The notes beneath the pieces were generated by a model, which did no database searches, was not told the DNA's origin, and saw nothing but the letters and a program-made list of their open reading frames with translations. This document shows, piece after piece, positions 52,201 to 60,849 of a stretch of 64,000 bases of DNA. The stretch comes from Glycomyces harbinensis. Its GTDB lineage: Bacteria > Actinomycetota > Actinomycetes > Mycobacteriales > Micromonosporaceae. The stretch covers positions 1-64,000 of the forward strand of contig NZ_FNAD01000012.1 in assembly GCF_900101745.1 (NCBI RefSeq), read 5' to 3'. Made by a program: the position numbers and the translations under genes. The stretch's first letter is position 1, and each line of letters opens with the position of its first letter.

Positions 52201-52614
52201 GCCGCGGGCGACCACGAGAACGCCCGCGCCGCCTGGGAGACCGCCGCCACACAGCAGGGCGACTTCCAGTCCATGGAGCTGCGCGCCCACTCCGAGCACA
52301 CCGCCGCCGCCGTCACCGCCCTGCGCCGGCTCGGCGACACCGAAGCGGCCCGAGCGCTTCGCGACGGCCTCGCCCGCTACAGCGCCGACCAGGCACAGGC
52401 CCGCGCCCGCATCGACTACTTCGCGACGTCACTGCCGACGATGCTCCTGTTCACCGCCGACGTCCAAGCCGCCCACGACACCCGCGTCCTCGTCCTGCGC
52501 GCCCAGCTCGCGCACCTCGACGGCGACCCCGACCAGGCCGCCGAACTCGCCCGCGCCGCCCTCGCCCGCGACCCGCTCAACAGCTTCGCCCGCAACTGCA
52601 TCGCACCCGGATGA
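49258..52614 (+). CDS. DUF5107 domain protein with TPR repeats
   Basis: 1118 residues, no signal peptide. The N-terminal ~390 residues are a DUF5107 domain (YVRLMILPELGGRIHIG, DFFYRNDVIKPALVGL, WVSGGVEFNWPQHH, then WGNAPFGWAWDAHLTD), with an aldose-epimerase-like look and Glu/His/Trp-rich centre that suggest carbohydrate binding or hydrolysis. From about 480 come many degenerate TPR-like helix pairs (for example EAHYRLGLVLARQGRDAEAKAAF). Being the first gene of a sugar operon, it probably acts on the imported glycan inside the cell; catalysis is unproven. It is followed by GH35 after 31 bases. Confidence 0.85.
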   Translation: MSSDESRIVLPQVPDALADRPVRAWREPVAIDAYEPAAPDRYPAYLDQRVYQGSSGAVYPLPFIDAVAREKAPRQWDAIHLDNEYVRLMILPELGGRIHIGLDKTRGHDFFYRNDVIKPALVGLAGPWVSGGVEFNWPQHHRPATHLPTETAIEHDDDGAVTVWCSDHDPFARMQGMHGIRLRPGSALVELRGHLVNRTDDVQTFLWWANVAAKAGEDYQSFFPTDVRTVADHAKRATSTFPAAQGRYYGVDYPANRTADRPDGDRLDWYRNIPVPTSYMCLGSEDDFFGGYDHGARAGFVHWADHRTAPGKKQWTWGNAPFGWAWDAHLTDDNGPYVELMAGVFTDNQPDFAFLGPGETKTFSQYWYPIQDTGPVHQATREAAVRLDLEAAQGETRIRIAAVVTAPRPGARIVLRAEGRVLHEAAADLAPGTPYLHELRVPGPVDPTACELAVDHGGDRLVTWRPRAEPAPAPVEPASEPPAPADIASADELYLTGLHLAQYRHATRSPEPYWEEALRRDPGDARCHTALAARRQQSGLLDEAERHLRAAVARLTSRNPNPRDGEAHYRLGLVLARQGRDAEAKAAFGTASWDAAWADAAALAAARIDLAAGRDDDATAELDALLERDPHHTQARNLRAVAALRCGDRDRAAAIVRGTLRGNPLDAWARDLAGRLDLDADPTADPTIALDVALEYRAIREDGAALDCFQAAARLPPAPGQVNTAPLAWIHRADLERERGDEDAVAACLRRARDLDRTWCFPSAADNDALARLRERRPDDPVLAGLAGHWLYAAGRRDEAIAAWTVAAATGDPVVLRNLGVAAHNVQGDPEAAAEHYRRARKAAPDDARLLFEADQLDGRRGVDPAARLAVLEAHRDLVETRDDLAVQFAELLTATGRPGEALGLLASRAFQPWEGGEGRVLAAWEDAHLALSARALAAGDPHRAVDHAAAALAPVPSLGEARHLLANTADLHLALGDALAAAGDHENARAAWETAATQQGDFQSMELRAHSEHTAAAVTALRRLGDTEAARALRDGLARYSADQAQARARIDYFATSLPTMLLFTADVQAAHDTRVLVLRAQLAHLDGDPDQAAELARAALARDPLNSFARNCIAPG

Positions 52615-52645
52615 ACCTCCACGCCATCGTGCTCAAAGGAGAGAC

Positions 52646-54958
52646 ATGAACGACCCGAACCCCGCCCCGCGCGAACTGCGGGCCACCGCACCGCCGGGGC
52701 CGCGACGCGGCCACCTCCCGCTCGGCGAACCCGAAGGCGCGCCCGACCGCATCGACGTCAACGCCCGCTGGATCGAACGCGCGGGCCGCCCCTGGTTCCC
52801 GACCACCGGCGAGATCCACTACTCCCGCATCCCCCGGAACCGCTGGAACGACGTCCTCGGCCACGCCCGCGCCGGCGGCCTCGACTCCATCGCCACCTAC
52901 GTGTTCTGGCGCGCGCACGAACCCGAACCCGGCCGCTTCGACTGGAGCGGCGACCTCGACCTGCGCGCGTTCGTCCGGCTCGCCGCCGAACACGGCCTCG
53001 ACGTCGTCGTCCGCCTCGGCCCCTGGGCCCACGGCGAGGCCCGCCACGGCGGATTCCCCGACTGGCTCGTCGCACGGGACCTGAAGGCCCGCACCGACGA
53101 CCCCGACTACCTCGCGCTCGTGCGCCCGCTCTACGCCGCCGCCGTCGCGCAGCTGCGCGGCCTCACCCACGCCGAAGGCGGCCCCGTCATCGCCGCCCAG
53201 GTCGACAACGAGCTTTACGACCAGCCCGGCCACCTCGCCACGCTCCGCGCCCTCGCCGAGGAGCTGGGCCTGCGCGTCCCGATCTGGACCGCCACCGGCT
53301 GGGGCGGCGCGCAGGTCCCCGACACCCTCCTGCCCGTCTACGGCGCCTACGCCGAGGGCTTCTGGGAGGACGCGGACGTCGAATGGCCCGCGTTCGCGCC
53401 GATCCACTTCCGCTACAGCGAGGTCCGCGACGACCTCAGCGTCGGCGCCGACCTCCGCGAAGCCCTCGACGGCGTCGCCGCCGCGAACCCCGAGGACGCG
53501 ACCGCCGCTCCCGCCACCCCCTTCGCCACCTGCGAACTCGGCGGCGGCATGCACGTCGCCTACCACCGCCGACCCCTCGTCACCGGCGAAGACGTCGCCG
53601 CGCTGGCCCTCGCCAAGATCGGCAGCGGCTCGGCCTGGCAGGGCTACTACATGTACGCCGGCGGCACCCAGCGCTCCGGATCCCAAGGCCCCGAACAGGA
53701 ATCGCACGAGAGCGGCTACCCCAACGACGTCCCGGCGCTGACCTACGACTTCAACGCGCCGATCGGCGAGCACGGCCAGATCCGGCCCCACCACCACTTT
53801 CTGCGCCGCCAGCACCTGTGGCTGCGCGAGGACGGGCACCGGATCGCCGCGATGGGCGTCCAGATCGGCGGCGGCGGCGAGGACCCCGAGGAACTGCGCT
53901 GGTCCGTCCGCTCCGACGGGCGCAGCGGCTACCTGTTCCTCACCACCTACCAGCCGCCCAAGCGGCCCTTGGCCTCCCAGCCCGGCGTCCAGTTCACCGT
54001 CCACTTCGACGACGGCCCGGTCACCGTCCCGAGCGAACCGGTCGACGTCCCCGCCGGGCACTCCCTGGTCTGGCCCCTGCGCTATCCGCTCACGCCCGAC
54101 CTGACCCTCCGCAGCGCCACCGCGCAGCTCCTGACCCGCCTGGACGACCTCGTCGTCTTCGCGGCCACCGACGGCATCCCCGCCGAACTGGTCCTCGGCG
54201 ACGGCACGCCGGTCCACCTGCCCTCGCCGCCCGGCCCGAACTGCATCGCGGACCTCCCCGGCGTGCGCCTCCTCGTCCTCGACGAAGCGAGCGCGAACCG
54301 CCTCTACCAGCTCGACCTGGCCGGGCGCGAACGCCTCGTCCTCGCCGACGCCCCCGTCCACGCCGACCGCGGCGACCTCGTCGTCCACCCCGAGACCGCA
54401 CGCGTGACCGTCGCGGTCCTGCCCGCGCCGCCCGCCTTCGTCGCCGAAGGCGCCGACCTCGAACCGCCCCGCGACGAGAGCCCATGGCGCACTTGGACCC
54501 TCACCGCACACGACACCGGCCCGGTCCCGCTCTCCGCCGAACTGAAACCGGGCGGCCCCGCGCCCGAGCCGCGCCGCGGCGGCCCGATGGACCGCCTGTC
54601 CGCCCCCGACGACTACAGCAGCGCCGCCGAGATCCGCATCGACGTCCCCGACTTCGGCGGCGCCGACCGGGCGCTCCTGCGCCTCGCCTGGACCGGCGAC
54701 ACCGGCCGCGCGTACGCCGGCGACCGCCTCATCGGCGACCACTTCTGGCACGGCCGGGTCTGGGACGTCGACCTCACGCCGCACCGCGACGCGGTCGCCG
54801 AGCACGGCGTGCGCCTCGAACTGCTGCCGTGGCGGCGCGAGACCGGCGTGTGGGTCGACCCCGCCGTCCGCGACGTCGCCGACGGCACCACCCTCGACGC
54901 GGCGACACTCGTCCGCGTCGGCCGCGTCCGGCTCCACGCCGAGGAGGACCCGTCATGA
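52646..54958 (+). CDS. GH35-type beta-galactosidase
   Basis: 770 residues, no signal peptide, so probably cytoplasmic. The glycoside hydrolase family 35 barrel has TGEIHYSRIPR, IATYVFWRAHEPEPGRFDWSG and RLGPWAHGEARHGGFPDWL. The acid/base is Glu189 in AAQVDNELY, the nucleophile Glu297 in ATCELGGGM. The C-terminal ~300 residues form beta-sandwich domains. It removes terminal beta-linked galactose, though GH35 also includes exo-glucosaminidases. GGAGAG lies 5 bases before the ATG at 52646. Its stop overlaps the next start (ATGA). Confidence 0.9.
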   Translation: MNDPNPAPRELRATAPPGPRRGHLPLGEPEGAPDRIDVNARWIERAGRPWFPTTGEIHYSRIPRNRWNDVLGHARAGGLDSIATYVFWRAHEPEPGRFDWSGDLDLRAFVRLAAEHGLDVVVRLGPWAHGEARHGGFPDWLVARDLKARTDDPDYLALVRPLYAAAVAQLRGLTHAEGGPVIAAQVDNELYDQPGHLATLRALAEELGLRVPIWTATGWGGAQVPDTLLPVYGAYAEGFWEDADVEWPAFAPIHFRYSEVRDDLSVGADLREALDGVAAANPEDATAAPATPFATCELGGGMHVAYHRRPLVTGEDVAALALAKIGSGSAWQGYYMYAGGTQRSGSQGPEQESHESGYPNDVPALTYDFNAPIGEHGQIRPHHHFLRRQHLWLREDGHRIAAMGVQIGGGGEDPEELRWSVRSDGRSGYLFLTTYQPPKRPLASQPGVQFTVHFDDGPVTVPSEPVDVPAGHSLVWPLRYPLTPDLTLRSATAQLLTRLDDLVVFAATDGIPAELVLGDGTPVHLPSPPGPNCIADLPGVRLLVLDEASANRLYQLDLAGRERLVLADAPVHADRGDLVVHPETARVTVAVLPAPPAFVAEGADLEPPRDESPWRTWTLTAHDTGPVPLSAELKPGGPAPEPRRGGPMDRLSAPDDYSSAAEIRIDVPDFGGADRALLRLAWTGDTGRAYAGDRLIGDHFWHGRVWDVDLTPHRDAVAEHGVRLELLPWRRETGVWVDPAVRDVADGTTLDAATLVRVGRVRLHAEEDPS

Positions 54959-56277
54959 CCCTCAACCGCAGAGGCCTGCTCGCCGGTGCCACGGGAATCG
55001 GTGCCGCCGGGCTCGGCGCGCTCGCAGCGTGCTCCTCGCCCACCGCGGGCGAACCGCTCCGCTCCGGCCGGGCCGACCTGACACTGTGGACGCACGACCC
55101 CGGCTACGCGACGTTCTTCACCGACGCCGCGGCCGACGCCGGGCTCGTCGGCGACAGCGCCTGGACCTACTCGGTCGCCGTCACCTCGGTCGCGCCGCCG
55201 GACATCATCTCGCGCCTGATCAACCAGGCCGTCGCCCAGCGACCGCTGCCGAACATGGCCGGACTCGAACTCGGCCAGTTCCCGCGCATGATGCGCGACG
55301 GCATCGCCGAGAACCTCCTCGCCGACCTCACGCCCCTGACCGACGCCCTCGGCGACGGCCTGCTCAAGACCCAGCCGTACACCGTCGACGGCAAGGTCTA
55401 CGCGCTCGAATCCGACAACTCGGTCTCGGTCCTGTTCTACCGCGCCGACGAGTTCGAGCGGCTCGGCATCCCCGCCGACGTCGCGACCTGGGAAGAACTG
55501 CTCGACATCGGCGCGCAGGTCGCCGCCGACACCGGCCAGGCCATCGGCATGGTCTCCAACGGCGGCAACACCGAGATCGTCCAGGGTTACATGCAGGCGC
55601 TGTTCCAGCGCGGCGGCGGCCTCTACGACGCCGACGGCGACCTCATCGTCCTCTCCGAGGAGAACATCGAAGTCCTCGAACTCATGGCCCGAGGCGTCAG
55701 CACCGGCGCGCTGCTGCCCCTCGCCGACCCCTACGGCAGCGCCACCGCCGCCGCCCTCAAGGAGAGCCGGCTCATCGCCACCGTCATGCCGAACTGGTAC
55801 AAGGTCTACGGCCTCGAAGCCAACGTCCCCGACCAGGCCGGACTGTGGCGCGCACGCACCATCCCGCGCTACGCGAACGGCGGCGGCATCGCCTCCACCC
55901 TGGGCGGCACCGCGTTCGGCGTCGTCAAGGACCAGGTCCTCACCGACGCCGCACTGGACTTCCTCCAGCGCTGCTACCTCACCCCCGAAGGCCAGCTCGC
56001 CCGCTACGCCGCGGGCGCCTACCTGCCGACCCTCGCCGACCTCTACGACACCCCCGACTTCCAGAACCTCACCGACCCCTACCTCGGCGACCAGCGGATC
56101 TTCGAGGTCTACGGCGCCGCCGCCGCCGAACTGCCCGTCTTCTACCAGGCCGCTGACCTCGCGGTCCTGCGCGACAGCCTCGGCGGGCCGATCCTGCGCG
56201 CCCTCAACGGCCAGACCGGCGCCGAGGACGCGCTCCGCGAAGGCGTCGACGCCTACGAAAGGCAGGTGTCCCCATGA
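54955..56277 (+). CDS. Sugar ABC transporter substrate-binding lipoprotein
   Basis: 440 residues. Tat-like signal (Arg5-Arg6 in NRRGLLAG) followed by a lipobox ALAACSS with Cys26, so a lipid-anchored protein. Body is a cluster-B (family 1) binding protein: LTLWTHDPGY, VDGKVYALESDNSVSVLFYR, ATWEELLDIGAQVA, GGTAFGVVKDQ. It captures the oligosaccharide for the permeases. It overlaps both neighbours by four bases (ATGA at 54955 and 56274), showing tight translational coupling. Confidence 0.92.
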   Translation: MTLNRRGLLAGATGIGAAGLGALAACSSPTAGEPLRSGRADLTLWTHDPGYATFFTDAAADAGLVGDSAWTYSVAVTSVAPPDIISRLINQAVAQRPLPNMAGLELGQFPRMMRDGIAENLLADLTPLTDALGDGLLKTQPYTVDGKVYALESDNSVSVLFYRADEFERLGIPADVATWEELLDIGAQVAADTGQAIGMVSNGGNTEIVQGYMQALFQRGGGLYDADGDLIVLSEENIEVLELMARGVSTGALLPLADPYGSATAAALKESRLIATVMPNWYKVYGLEANVPDQAGLWRARTIPRYANGGGIASTLGGTAFGVVKDQVLTDAALDFLQRCYLTPEGQLARYAAGAYLPTLADLYDTPDFQNLTDPYLGDQRIFEVYGAAAAELPVFYQAADLAVLRDSLGGPILRALNGQTGAEDALREGVDAYERQVSP

Positions 56278-57191
56278 CCGCCACCACCGACACCGCCGCG
56301 ACGCGGCGCCACCGCGCGCAGATCCGCCAACGGCGATGGGCCCCTTACCTGTTCATCTCCCCGTTCTTCATCCTCTTCACCTGCTTCATGGTCGTGCCCA
56401 TCGGCGCGGGCGTCTACCTGAGCCTCACCAGGTGGGCCGGGCTCGGCTCGCCCGAGTACATCGGCCTCGACAACTACGTGCGCCTCTTCGGCGACCAGAG
56501 CTTCGGCGCCTCCCTGGCGAACACCGCGTTCTACACCGCGTTCGCGCTCGCCGTCGTCCTGCCCGCCTCGCTGCTGATCGCCCAGGCGCTCGACGCCCGC
56601 GGCCTCAAGCTGCGCGACCTGTTCCGGCTCGTCTACTTCCTGCCGGTCGTCCTGTCGCCCATCATCATCGCGCTCATCTTCGGACTGATCTTCGACGGCG
56701 AGTACGGACTCGTCAACGCGGTCATGGAGGCGCTGTTCGGCTTCGGCGGCGTCTCATGGCTCACCGACCCGTGGTGGGCCAGGATCGTCGTGGTCGTCCT
56801 GGTGCTGTGGCGCTGGACCGGCTACCTCACCATCTTCTTCCTCGCCGGAATGCAGGCCATCCCGCGCGAACTCCACGAGGCCGCCGAGGTCGACGGCGCC
56901 GGCCCCGTGCGCCGGTTCTTCTCCGTCACGCTGCCGCAGCTGCGGCCGGTCACCGCGTTCATCGCCGTGACCATGCTCGTCAACACCGCGCAGATCTTCG
57001 AGGAGCCGTTCCTGCTCACCCAGGGCGGACCCGGCGAATCGACCCTGTCGGTGTCGATGTTCGTCTACCGGGCCGCATTCCAACGCCAGGAGCTCGGCTA
57101 CGCCGCCGCCGCTGGCGTGGTCATGTTCGCCATCGTCTTCGCGCTCGGCCGCATCGGCTCCAGCGCCCTCGGCGTGGGGAGGACCCGATGA
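56274..57191 (+). CDS. Sugar ABC transporter permease (MalF-type)
   Basis: 305 residues, six membrane helices after a basic N-terminus. The EAA loop contacting the ATPase is HEAAEVDGAGPVRRFFSVTLP (near 202-222). It pairs with the next gene's MalG-type permease. No ATPase gene is present in the operon, so a shared MsiK-like ATPase elsewhere in the genome probably powers it. Confidence 0.92.
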   Translation: MTATTDTAATRRHRAQIRQRRWAPYLFISPFFILFTCFMVVPIGAGVYLSLTRWAGLGSPEYIGLDNYVRLFGDQSFGASLANTAFYTAFALAVVLPASLLIAQALDARGLKLRDLFRLVYFLPVVLSPIIIALIFGLIFDGEYGLVNAVMEALFGFGGVSWLTDPWWARIVVVVLVLWRWTGYLTIFFLAGMQAIPRELHEAAEVDGAGPVRRFFSVTLPQLRPVTAFIAVTMLVNTAQIFEEPFLLTQGGPGESTLSVSMFVYRAAFQRQELGYAAAAGVVMFAIVFALGRIGSSALGVGRTR

Positions 57192-58036
57192 ACGCCACGA
57201 CCCCCCGCCGACGCCGGCTCCGTCCCGCCCGCGCGGGCCTGTACGCCACTCTCGTCCTGCTGGCGCTCGTCTACCTCGCGCCCCTGGCCTGGGCCGTGTC
57301 CTCGTCCTTCAAGGACCGCAGCGAGATCTTCGCTTTCCCGCCGCAGCTGTGGCCCGACCCCGCCACGCTCTTCAACTACGCGACGCTCCTCGCCGAGCAG
57401 CCGTTCTGGCGGTGGATGCTCATGAGCACCTCCGTCGCGCTCATCAGCACCGTCGCCACCGTGCTCCTGTGCTCGCTGGCCGGATTCGGCTTCGCCAAGT
57501 ACGAGTTCAAGGGCAAGCGGCTCCTGTTCGACGTCATGTTCTCCTCGCTCGCGATCCCCTTCGCGGTCATCGTCGTCCCGCTGTTCGTCCTGGTCGCCAA
57601 GCTCGGCCTCGCCCACCCGCTGTTCGCACTCGTCGTACCCTGGGTCGCCCCGGCCTTCGGGATCTTCATGATGCGCCAGTACACCGAGCAGTCCATTCCG
57701 GACGAGATCCTCGACGCCGCCCGCATCGACGGGTGCTCCGAACTGCGCACGTTCTGGTCCGTGGTCCTGCCGCTGCTGCGCCCCGCGCTCGGCGCGCTCG
57801 CCGTGTGGAGCTTCCTCAACACCTACAACACGCTGCTGTGGCCCCTGGTCGTCGTCTCCGAACCCCAGTACTACACCGTCCCCTTGGGACTCCAGGCGCT
57901 CTTCGGAGCCGAAGGCCGCCAGTACAACCTGGTGCTGGCCGGCGCCGTCCTCGCGGCGATCCCCGCCATCGCCGTGTTCGTCCTGCTGCGCAAGCAGCTC
58001 ATCTCCGGACTCACCGCGGGCGCGGTGAAGTCATGA
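57188..58036 (+). CDS. Sugar ABC transporter permease (MalG-type)
   Basis: 282 residues, six membrane helices (LYATLVLLALVYLAPLAWAV at the N-terminus). The EAA loop is LDAARIDGCSELRTFWSVVLP (near 176-196). It overlaps its neighbours by four bases at both ends, so it is made in step with its partner permease and the following hydrolase. Confidence 0.92.
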   Translation: MNATTPRRRRLRPARAGLYATLVLLALVYLAPLAWAVSSSFKDRSEIFAFPPQLWPDPATLFNYATLLAEQPFWRWMLMSTSVALISTVATVLLCSLAGFGFAKYEFKGKRLLFDVMFSSLAIPFAVIVVPLFVLVAKLGLAHPLFALVVPWVAPAFGIFMMRQYTEQSIPDEILDAARIDGCSELRTFWSVVLPLLRPALGALAVWSFLNTYNTLLWPLVVVSEPQYYTVPLGLQALFGAEGRQYNLVLAGAVLAAIPAIAVFVLLRKQLISGLTAGAVKS

Positions 58037-59319
58037 CCGTCACGCAAGGAGCCGACTTGACCGCCTCACACCTGCCCGAACGCCTCGCCATCTCGCTCTG
58101 GGACTTCTCCTGGTACGTGCGCACCGGACCGGGCGAGCCCTTCGAAGACCTCGACGCCGCCTTCGCGCGCGCCGTCGACCTGGGCTACAACGCGGTCCGC
58201 ATCTGCGCGATGCCGTTCCTGCTGTTCCGCTCGGGCCTGGACACCACGGCGCTCCGCCTGGAGGCGCTCGGCGACGGCTACGGCTCGCGGGTGCGCTGGT
58301 ACGACCTCGCCTCCCCGACGGTCATCGACGCGAAATCGCACCTGCTCGACTTCTTCCGCGCCGCCGACCGCCACGGCGTCACCGTGATCGCCTCCTCCTG
58401 GGAGTACCAGCAGAGCCCGGCCTTCGCCGCGACACGCGACTGGTACGACGCGCTCCACGCCGTCGACCCCGCCCGGCGCCTCACCGAACTCGGCGAGGCC
58501 ATGGCCGACCTCGTCGACCTCCTCGCCGAACACGGACTCGACCACACGGTCGCGATGGTCGAACTGCACAACGAGGTCCAGCTCGGCTACCTCACCGAAG
58601 GGCTCCCCGGAGCGGACCCCGTGGTCGAACTCCGCGAGCGCCTGGAGGCCGGCATCGACGCGTTCCGGGCGCGCCGACCCGAGGTGCTGTGCGCCGCGAA
58701 CTACGCGGGCGTCCCGGTCGCCTCGATGCGCGGGCTGCCGCGCAACGCGACCGCACTGGCGTTCCACCCCTACGTCTACGGGGTCCTGGACGACCTGGTG
58801 CGGGAGTTCGCGCTGCGCGACGACCCGTCCGAGTTCCCGCAGGAGCGCGCCGACGCCGAACTGCTCCGCCCCGGCGCGCCGCGCCTCGCCGACTGGAACC
58901 TCCCGCCGGAGGCCGCGTGGCGGTCGCGGGCCTCGATCATGAAGCGGACCGAGGTGTACGTGCACGACTGGTGCGACCCGGAGAAGGTCGACCGCTGGCT
59001 CTACGACAGGTACGGCGCGCACCGCCTCGCGATGGCCGCGCAGCTGCGCGACTGGATCGACGCGGCCGCCGACAACGCCGCACGCCTCGGGGTGCCGCTG
59101 GTCTTCGGCGAGGGCTGGGTCGGGTACACGCCGCGGGACTGCCGCTTCGAGGAGGGGCCGGTGGGCGCCCAGATCTGCCGGGACGCGGCCGCCCACGCGG
59201 CCCGGGTGGAGGCCTGGGGCTCGATCGTGTGCTCGAACGCCGCCCCGCAGCACCCGATGTGGGCCGACGAGGAAATCCAGCGCGAATGCAACGCGATCAT
59301 CCTCGGATCCGGGCGGTAG
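58033..59319 (+). CDS. Cellulase-like TIM-barrel glycoside hydrolase
   Basis: 428 residues, no signal peptide. Barrel-like: SLWDFSWYVRTGPGEPF, DLGYNAVRICAMPF, VIASSWEYQQSP. The likely acid/base is Glu181 in ELHNEVQ and the likely nucleophile Glu360 in VFGEGWVG, the clan GH-A arrangement. It belongs to a cellulase-like group whose substrate is unknown to me. It closes the operon, with a four-base overlap to the permease and a strong terminator after it, so it probably hydrolyses the imported saccharide together with GH35. Confidence 0.82.
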   Translation: MTVTQGADLTASHLPERLAISLWDFSWYVRTGPGEPFEDLDAAFARAVDLGYNAVRICAMPFLLFRSGLDTTALRLEALGDGYGSRVRWYDLASPTVIDAKSHLLDFFRAADRHGVTVIASSWEYQQSPAFAATRDWYDALHAVDPARRLTELGEAMADLVDLLAEHGLDHTVAMVELHNEVQLGYLTEGLPGADPVVELRERLEAGIDAFRARRPEVLCAANYAGVPVASMRGLPRNATALAFHPYVYGVLDDLVREFALRDDPSEFPQERADAELLRPGAPRLADWNLPPEAAWRSRASIMKRTEVYVHDWCDPEKVDRWLYDRYGAHRLAMAAQLRDWIDAAADNAARLGVPLVFGEGWVGYTPRDCRFEEGPVGAQICRDAAAHAARVEAWGSIVCSNAAPQHPMWADEEIQRECNAIILGSGR

Positions 59320-59341
59320 CCCCGTTACCCGCGTTGATCGA

Positions 59342-59386
59342 GAACGCCGAGCGAGGGGGCATCGTCGCTCCCCTCGCTCGGCGTTC
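59342..59386 (+). terminator. Terminator of the sugar operon
   Basis: A perfect 17-bp stem (GAACGCCGAGCGAGGGG with its complement) around an 11-base loop, 22 bases after the last stop. Confidence 0.9.
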
Positions 59387-59605
59387 CGACCAGGGCCAAG
59401 GCCAGATCCGCGCGACACCGTGACCGGCGTCCGAGGGCCGCTGCTCGCGCCCGTCGCCTGCCGCGCACGGTGTTAGGGTCTGGCCACGGCGCCCCGCGAC
59501 ACCCGCTGGGGCGCATCGCGGACCCCACCGCACCGCGCTCGACGGCGCTCCCGCCGAACGCGCGCACCGCGACGACGGTCCCGCGCCACCGAAGGGAATC
59601 CGAAC

Positions 59606-59932
59606 ATGCTCGCCAACCCGGTCTTCCGCTACCGCATGCTGACGCTCGCCGAAGGCTGGTCCTTCGTGCTTCTGCTGGTCTTCGGATCGCTCCTGAGCCG
59701 CATCTCCGACATCGACCTGGTGATGCCCCTCGGCTCGCTCCACGGCGCCCTGTTCGTGCTCCTGATCCTGGGGACGCTGCTGATCCGCCGCCGCCTTCAG
59801 TGGGGCTTCGGCACCACGCTGGTCGCCCTTGTCTGCGCCGTGGTCCCGCTGGCACCGTTCGTGTTCCACCGCGTCAAGCGCGACGAGCTCCTGGCGGCCG
59901 AACGCGCCGCCCAGCCCGTCCCCGCCTCCTGA
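59606..59932 (+). CDS. DUF3817 small membrane protein
   Basis: 108 residues with three membrane helices (GWSFVLLLVFGSLL, LGSLHGALFVLLILGTLLI, TLVALVCAVVPLAPFVF). The start FRYRMLTLAEGWSF and the HxK of FHRVKRDELLA are DUF3817 features; the role is unknown. GAAGGGA lies 8 bases before the ATG at 59606, and a TAGGGT -10 box is at 59474. Confidence 0.85.
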   Translation: MLANPVFRYRMLTLAEGWSFVLLLVFGSLLSRISDIDLVMPLGSLHGALFVLLILGTLLIRRRLQWGFGTTLVALVCAVVPLAPFVFHRVKRDELLAAERAAQPVPAS

Positions 59933-59981
59933 CGCGCCACAGGGCGAGGCTCGACCCCAAGCGTCCGGGAAGCGGCCCCGT

Positions 59982-60001
59982 CAGCGCCCACGCGGGCGCT
60001 G
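59982..60001 (+). terminator. Terminator hairpin after the DUF3817 gene
   Basis: CAGCGCCC and GGGCGCTG form an 8-bp stem with an ACGC loop. Confidence 0.6.
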
Positions 60002-60065
60002 CGGTGACGTGAGGATGGAAGGCCGACCGGCCTGAACTAGAGAGGGACCCCGAACGGGGGAGAAC

Positions 60066-60139
60066 TGGAGCGGGTGACGGGAATCGAACCCGCGCAATCA
60101 GTTTGGAAGACTGAGACTCTACCATTGAGCTACACCCGC
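60066..60139 (-). tRNA. tRNA-Gly (anticodon TCC)
   Basis: The minus strand folds as a complete tRNA: acceptor GCGGGTG/CACCCGC, D-loop AGCTCAATGGTAGAGT, anticodon loop CTTCCAA with TCC, T-loop GGTTCGATTCC, and an encoded CCA end (60068-60066). It reads GGA glycine codons. No integrase or attachment-site duplication is seen next to it. Confidence 0.96.
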
Positions 60140-60181
60140 ATGATCCGCATAACGGAACGCAAACGAGTGTAGCGCATCGGC

Positions 60182-60793
60182 TCAGTCCCGTGCGGTGACG
60201 GCCGCTTCGAGCGCTTCCGCGCTGGTGAACGTGTGGGCCCGCCAGCCCCGGCGGGCGGCGGTCGCGGTGTTGTCCGGGTTGTCGTCGACCAGGAGCAGAT
60301 CGCCCGGGGCGGCGTCGAACGCCTCCTTCAGCCCCTGCTCGACGGCCGCGAAGGCGGCGTCCTCGGGCTTGCGGACCCCCAGCCGGCAGGCGAAGTACCG
60401 GTGCCGGAACCACCGGGCGGCCTCCGGGAACCGCGTATCGAAGCAGTCGGCGAACAGCGGGCCGTTGTTGGAGAAGACAGCCATGACCGCACCGGTCGCC
60501 GACAGCGTCTCCAGGACCTCCCGGTCGAGCGTGAACGCCGAGGTCCACAGGGCCTCGAGCTCCTCGAGGCCGCCGTCGAACCCGGTCAGCCCGGCGACCT
60601 CCCGGCGGATCTCGGGGGCCGTGAACGCCCCCGACTCGCACCGCGTCTCGAAGCCCGACGCGAAGAGCCGTGCGTGCAGTTCGTCCGGCGCCAGCCCCGT
60701 CCGCTCGGCGAGGAGGCCGAGGCGCCTGGCCGGGTCGAACGCGAAGAGCACGGAGCCGATGTCGACTACGAGGATGCGGGCGGCGTCGCCCAT
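60182..60793 (-). CDS. HAD-superfamily hydrolase (YihX-like)
   Basis: 203 residues. Motif I is DIGSV (Asp11), with Gly at the second position as in YihX-type sugar-phosphate phosphatases, motif II SNNGPL, motif III GVRKPED and motif IV VDDNPDN. The small helical cap fits the same group. The ATG at 60793 is the natural start. It is followed by the tRNA gene on the same strand. Confidence 0.88.
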   Translation of the reverse strand: MGDAARILVVDIGSVLFAFDPARRLGLLAERTGLAPDELHARLFASGFETRCESGAFTAPEIRREVAGLTGFDGGLEELEALWTSAFTLDREVLETLSATGAVMAVFSNNGPLFADCFDTRFPEAARWFRHRYFACRLGVRKPEDAAFAAVEQGLKEAFDAAPGDLLLVDDNPDNTATAARRGWRAHTFTSAEALEAAVTARD

Positions 60794-60849
60794 GTGACCA
60801 CCTGCCGGAGGATCGGAGGACCGAGGCCCACCATCCTACGTGGCGCAGA

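Noticed and set aside
49285-52299. 1004-codon open frame antisense to the DUF5107/TPR gene
   Set aside because: Glu/Gly/Val-rich, no motif, and an expected shadow of a GC-rich coding strand; the sense frame has clear domains.
52577-54937. 786-codon open frame antisense to the GH35 gene
   Set aside because: No domain, biased composition, and the sense strand encodes complete catalytic residues.
60066-60139. tRNA-Gly as an attachment site for an integrated element
   Set aside because: No integrase and no second copy of the tRNA 3' end were seen nearby; the defence island is 40 kb away.
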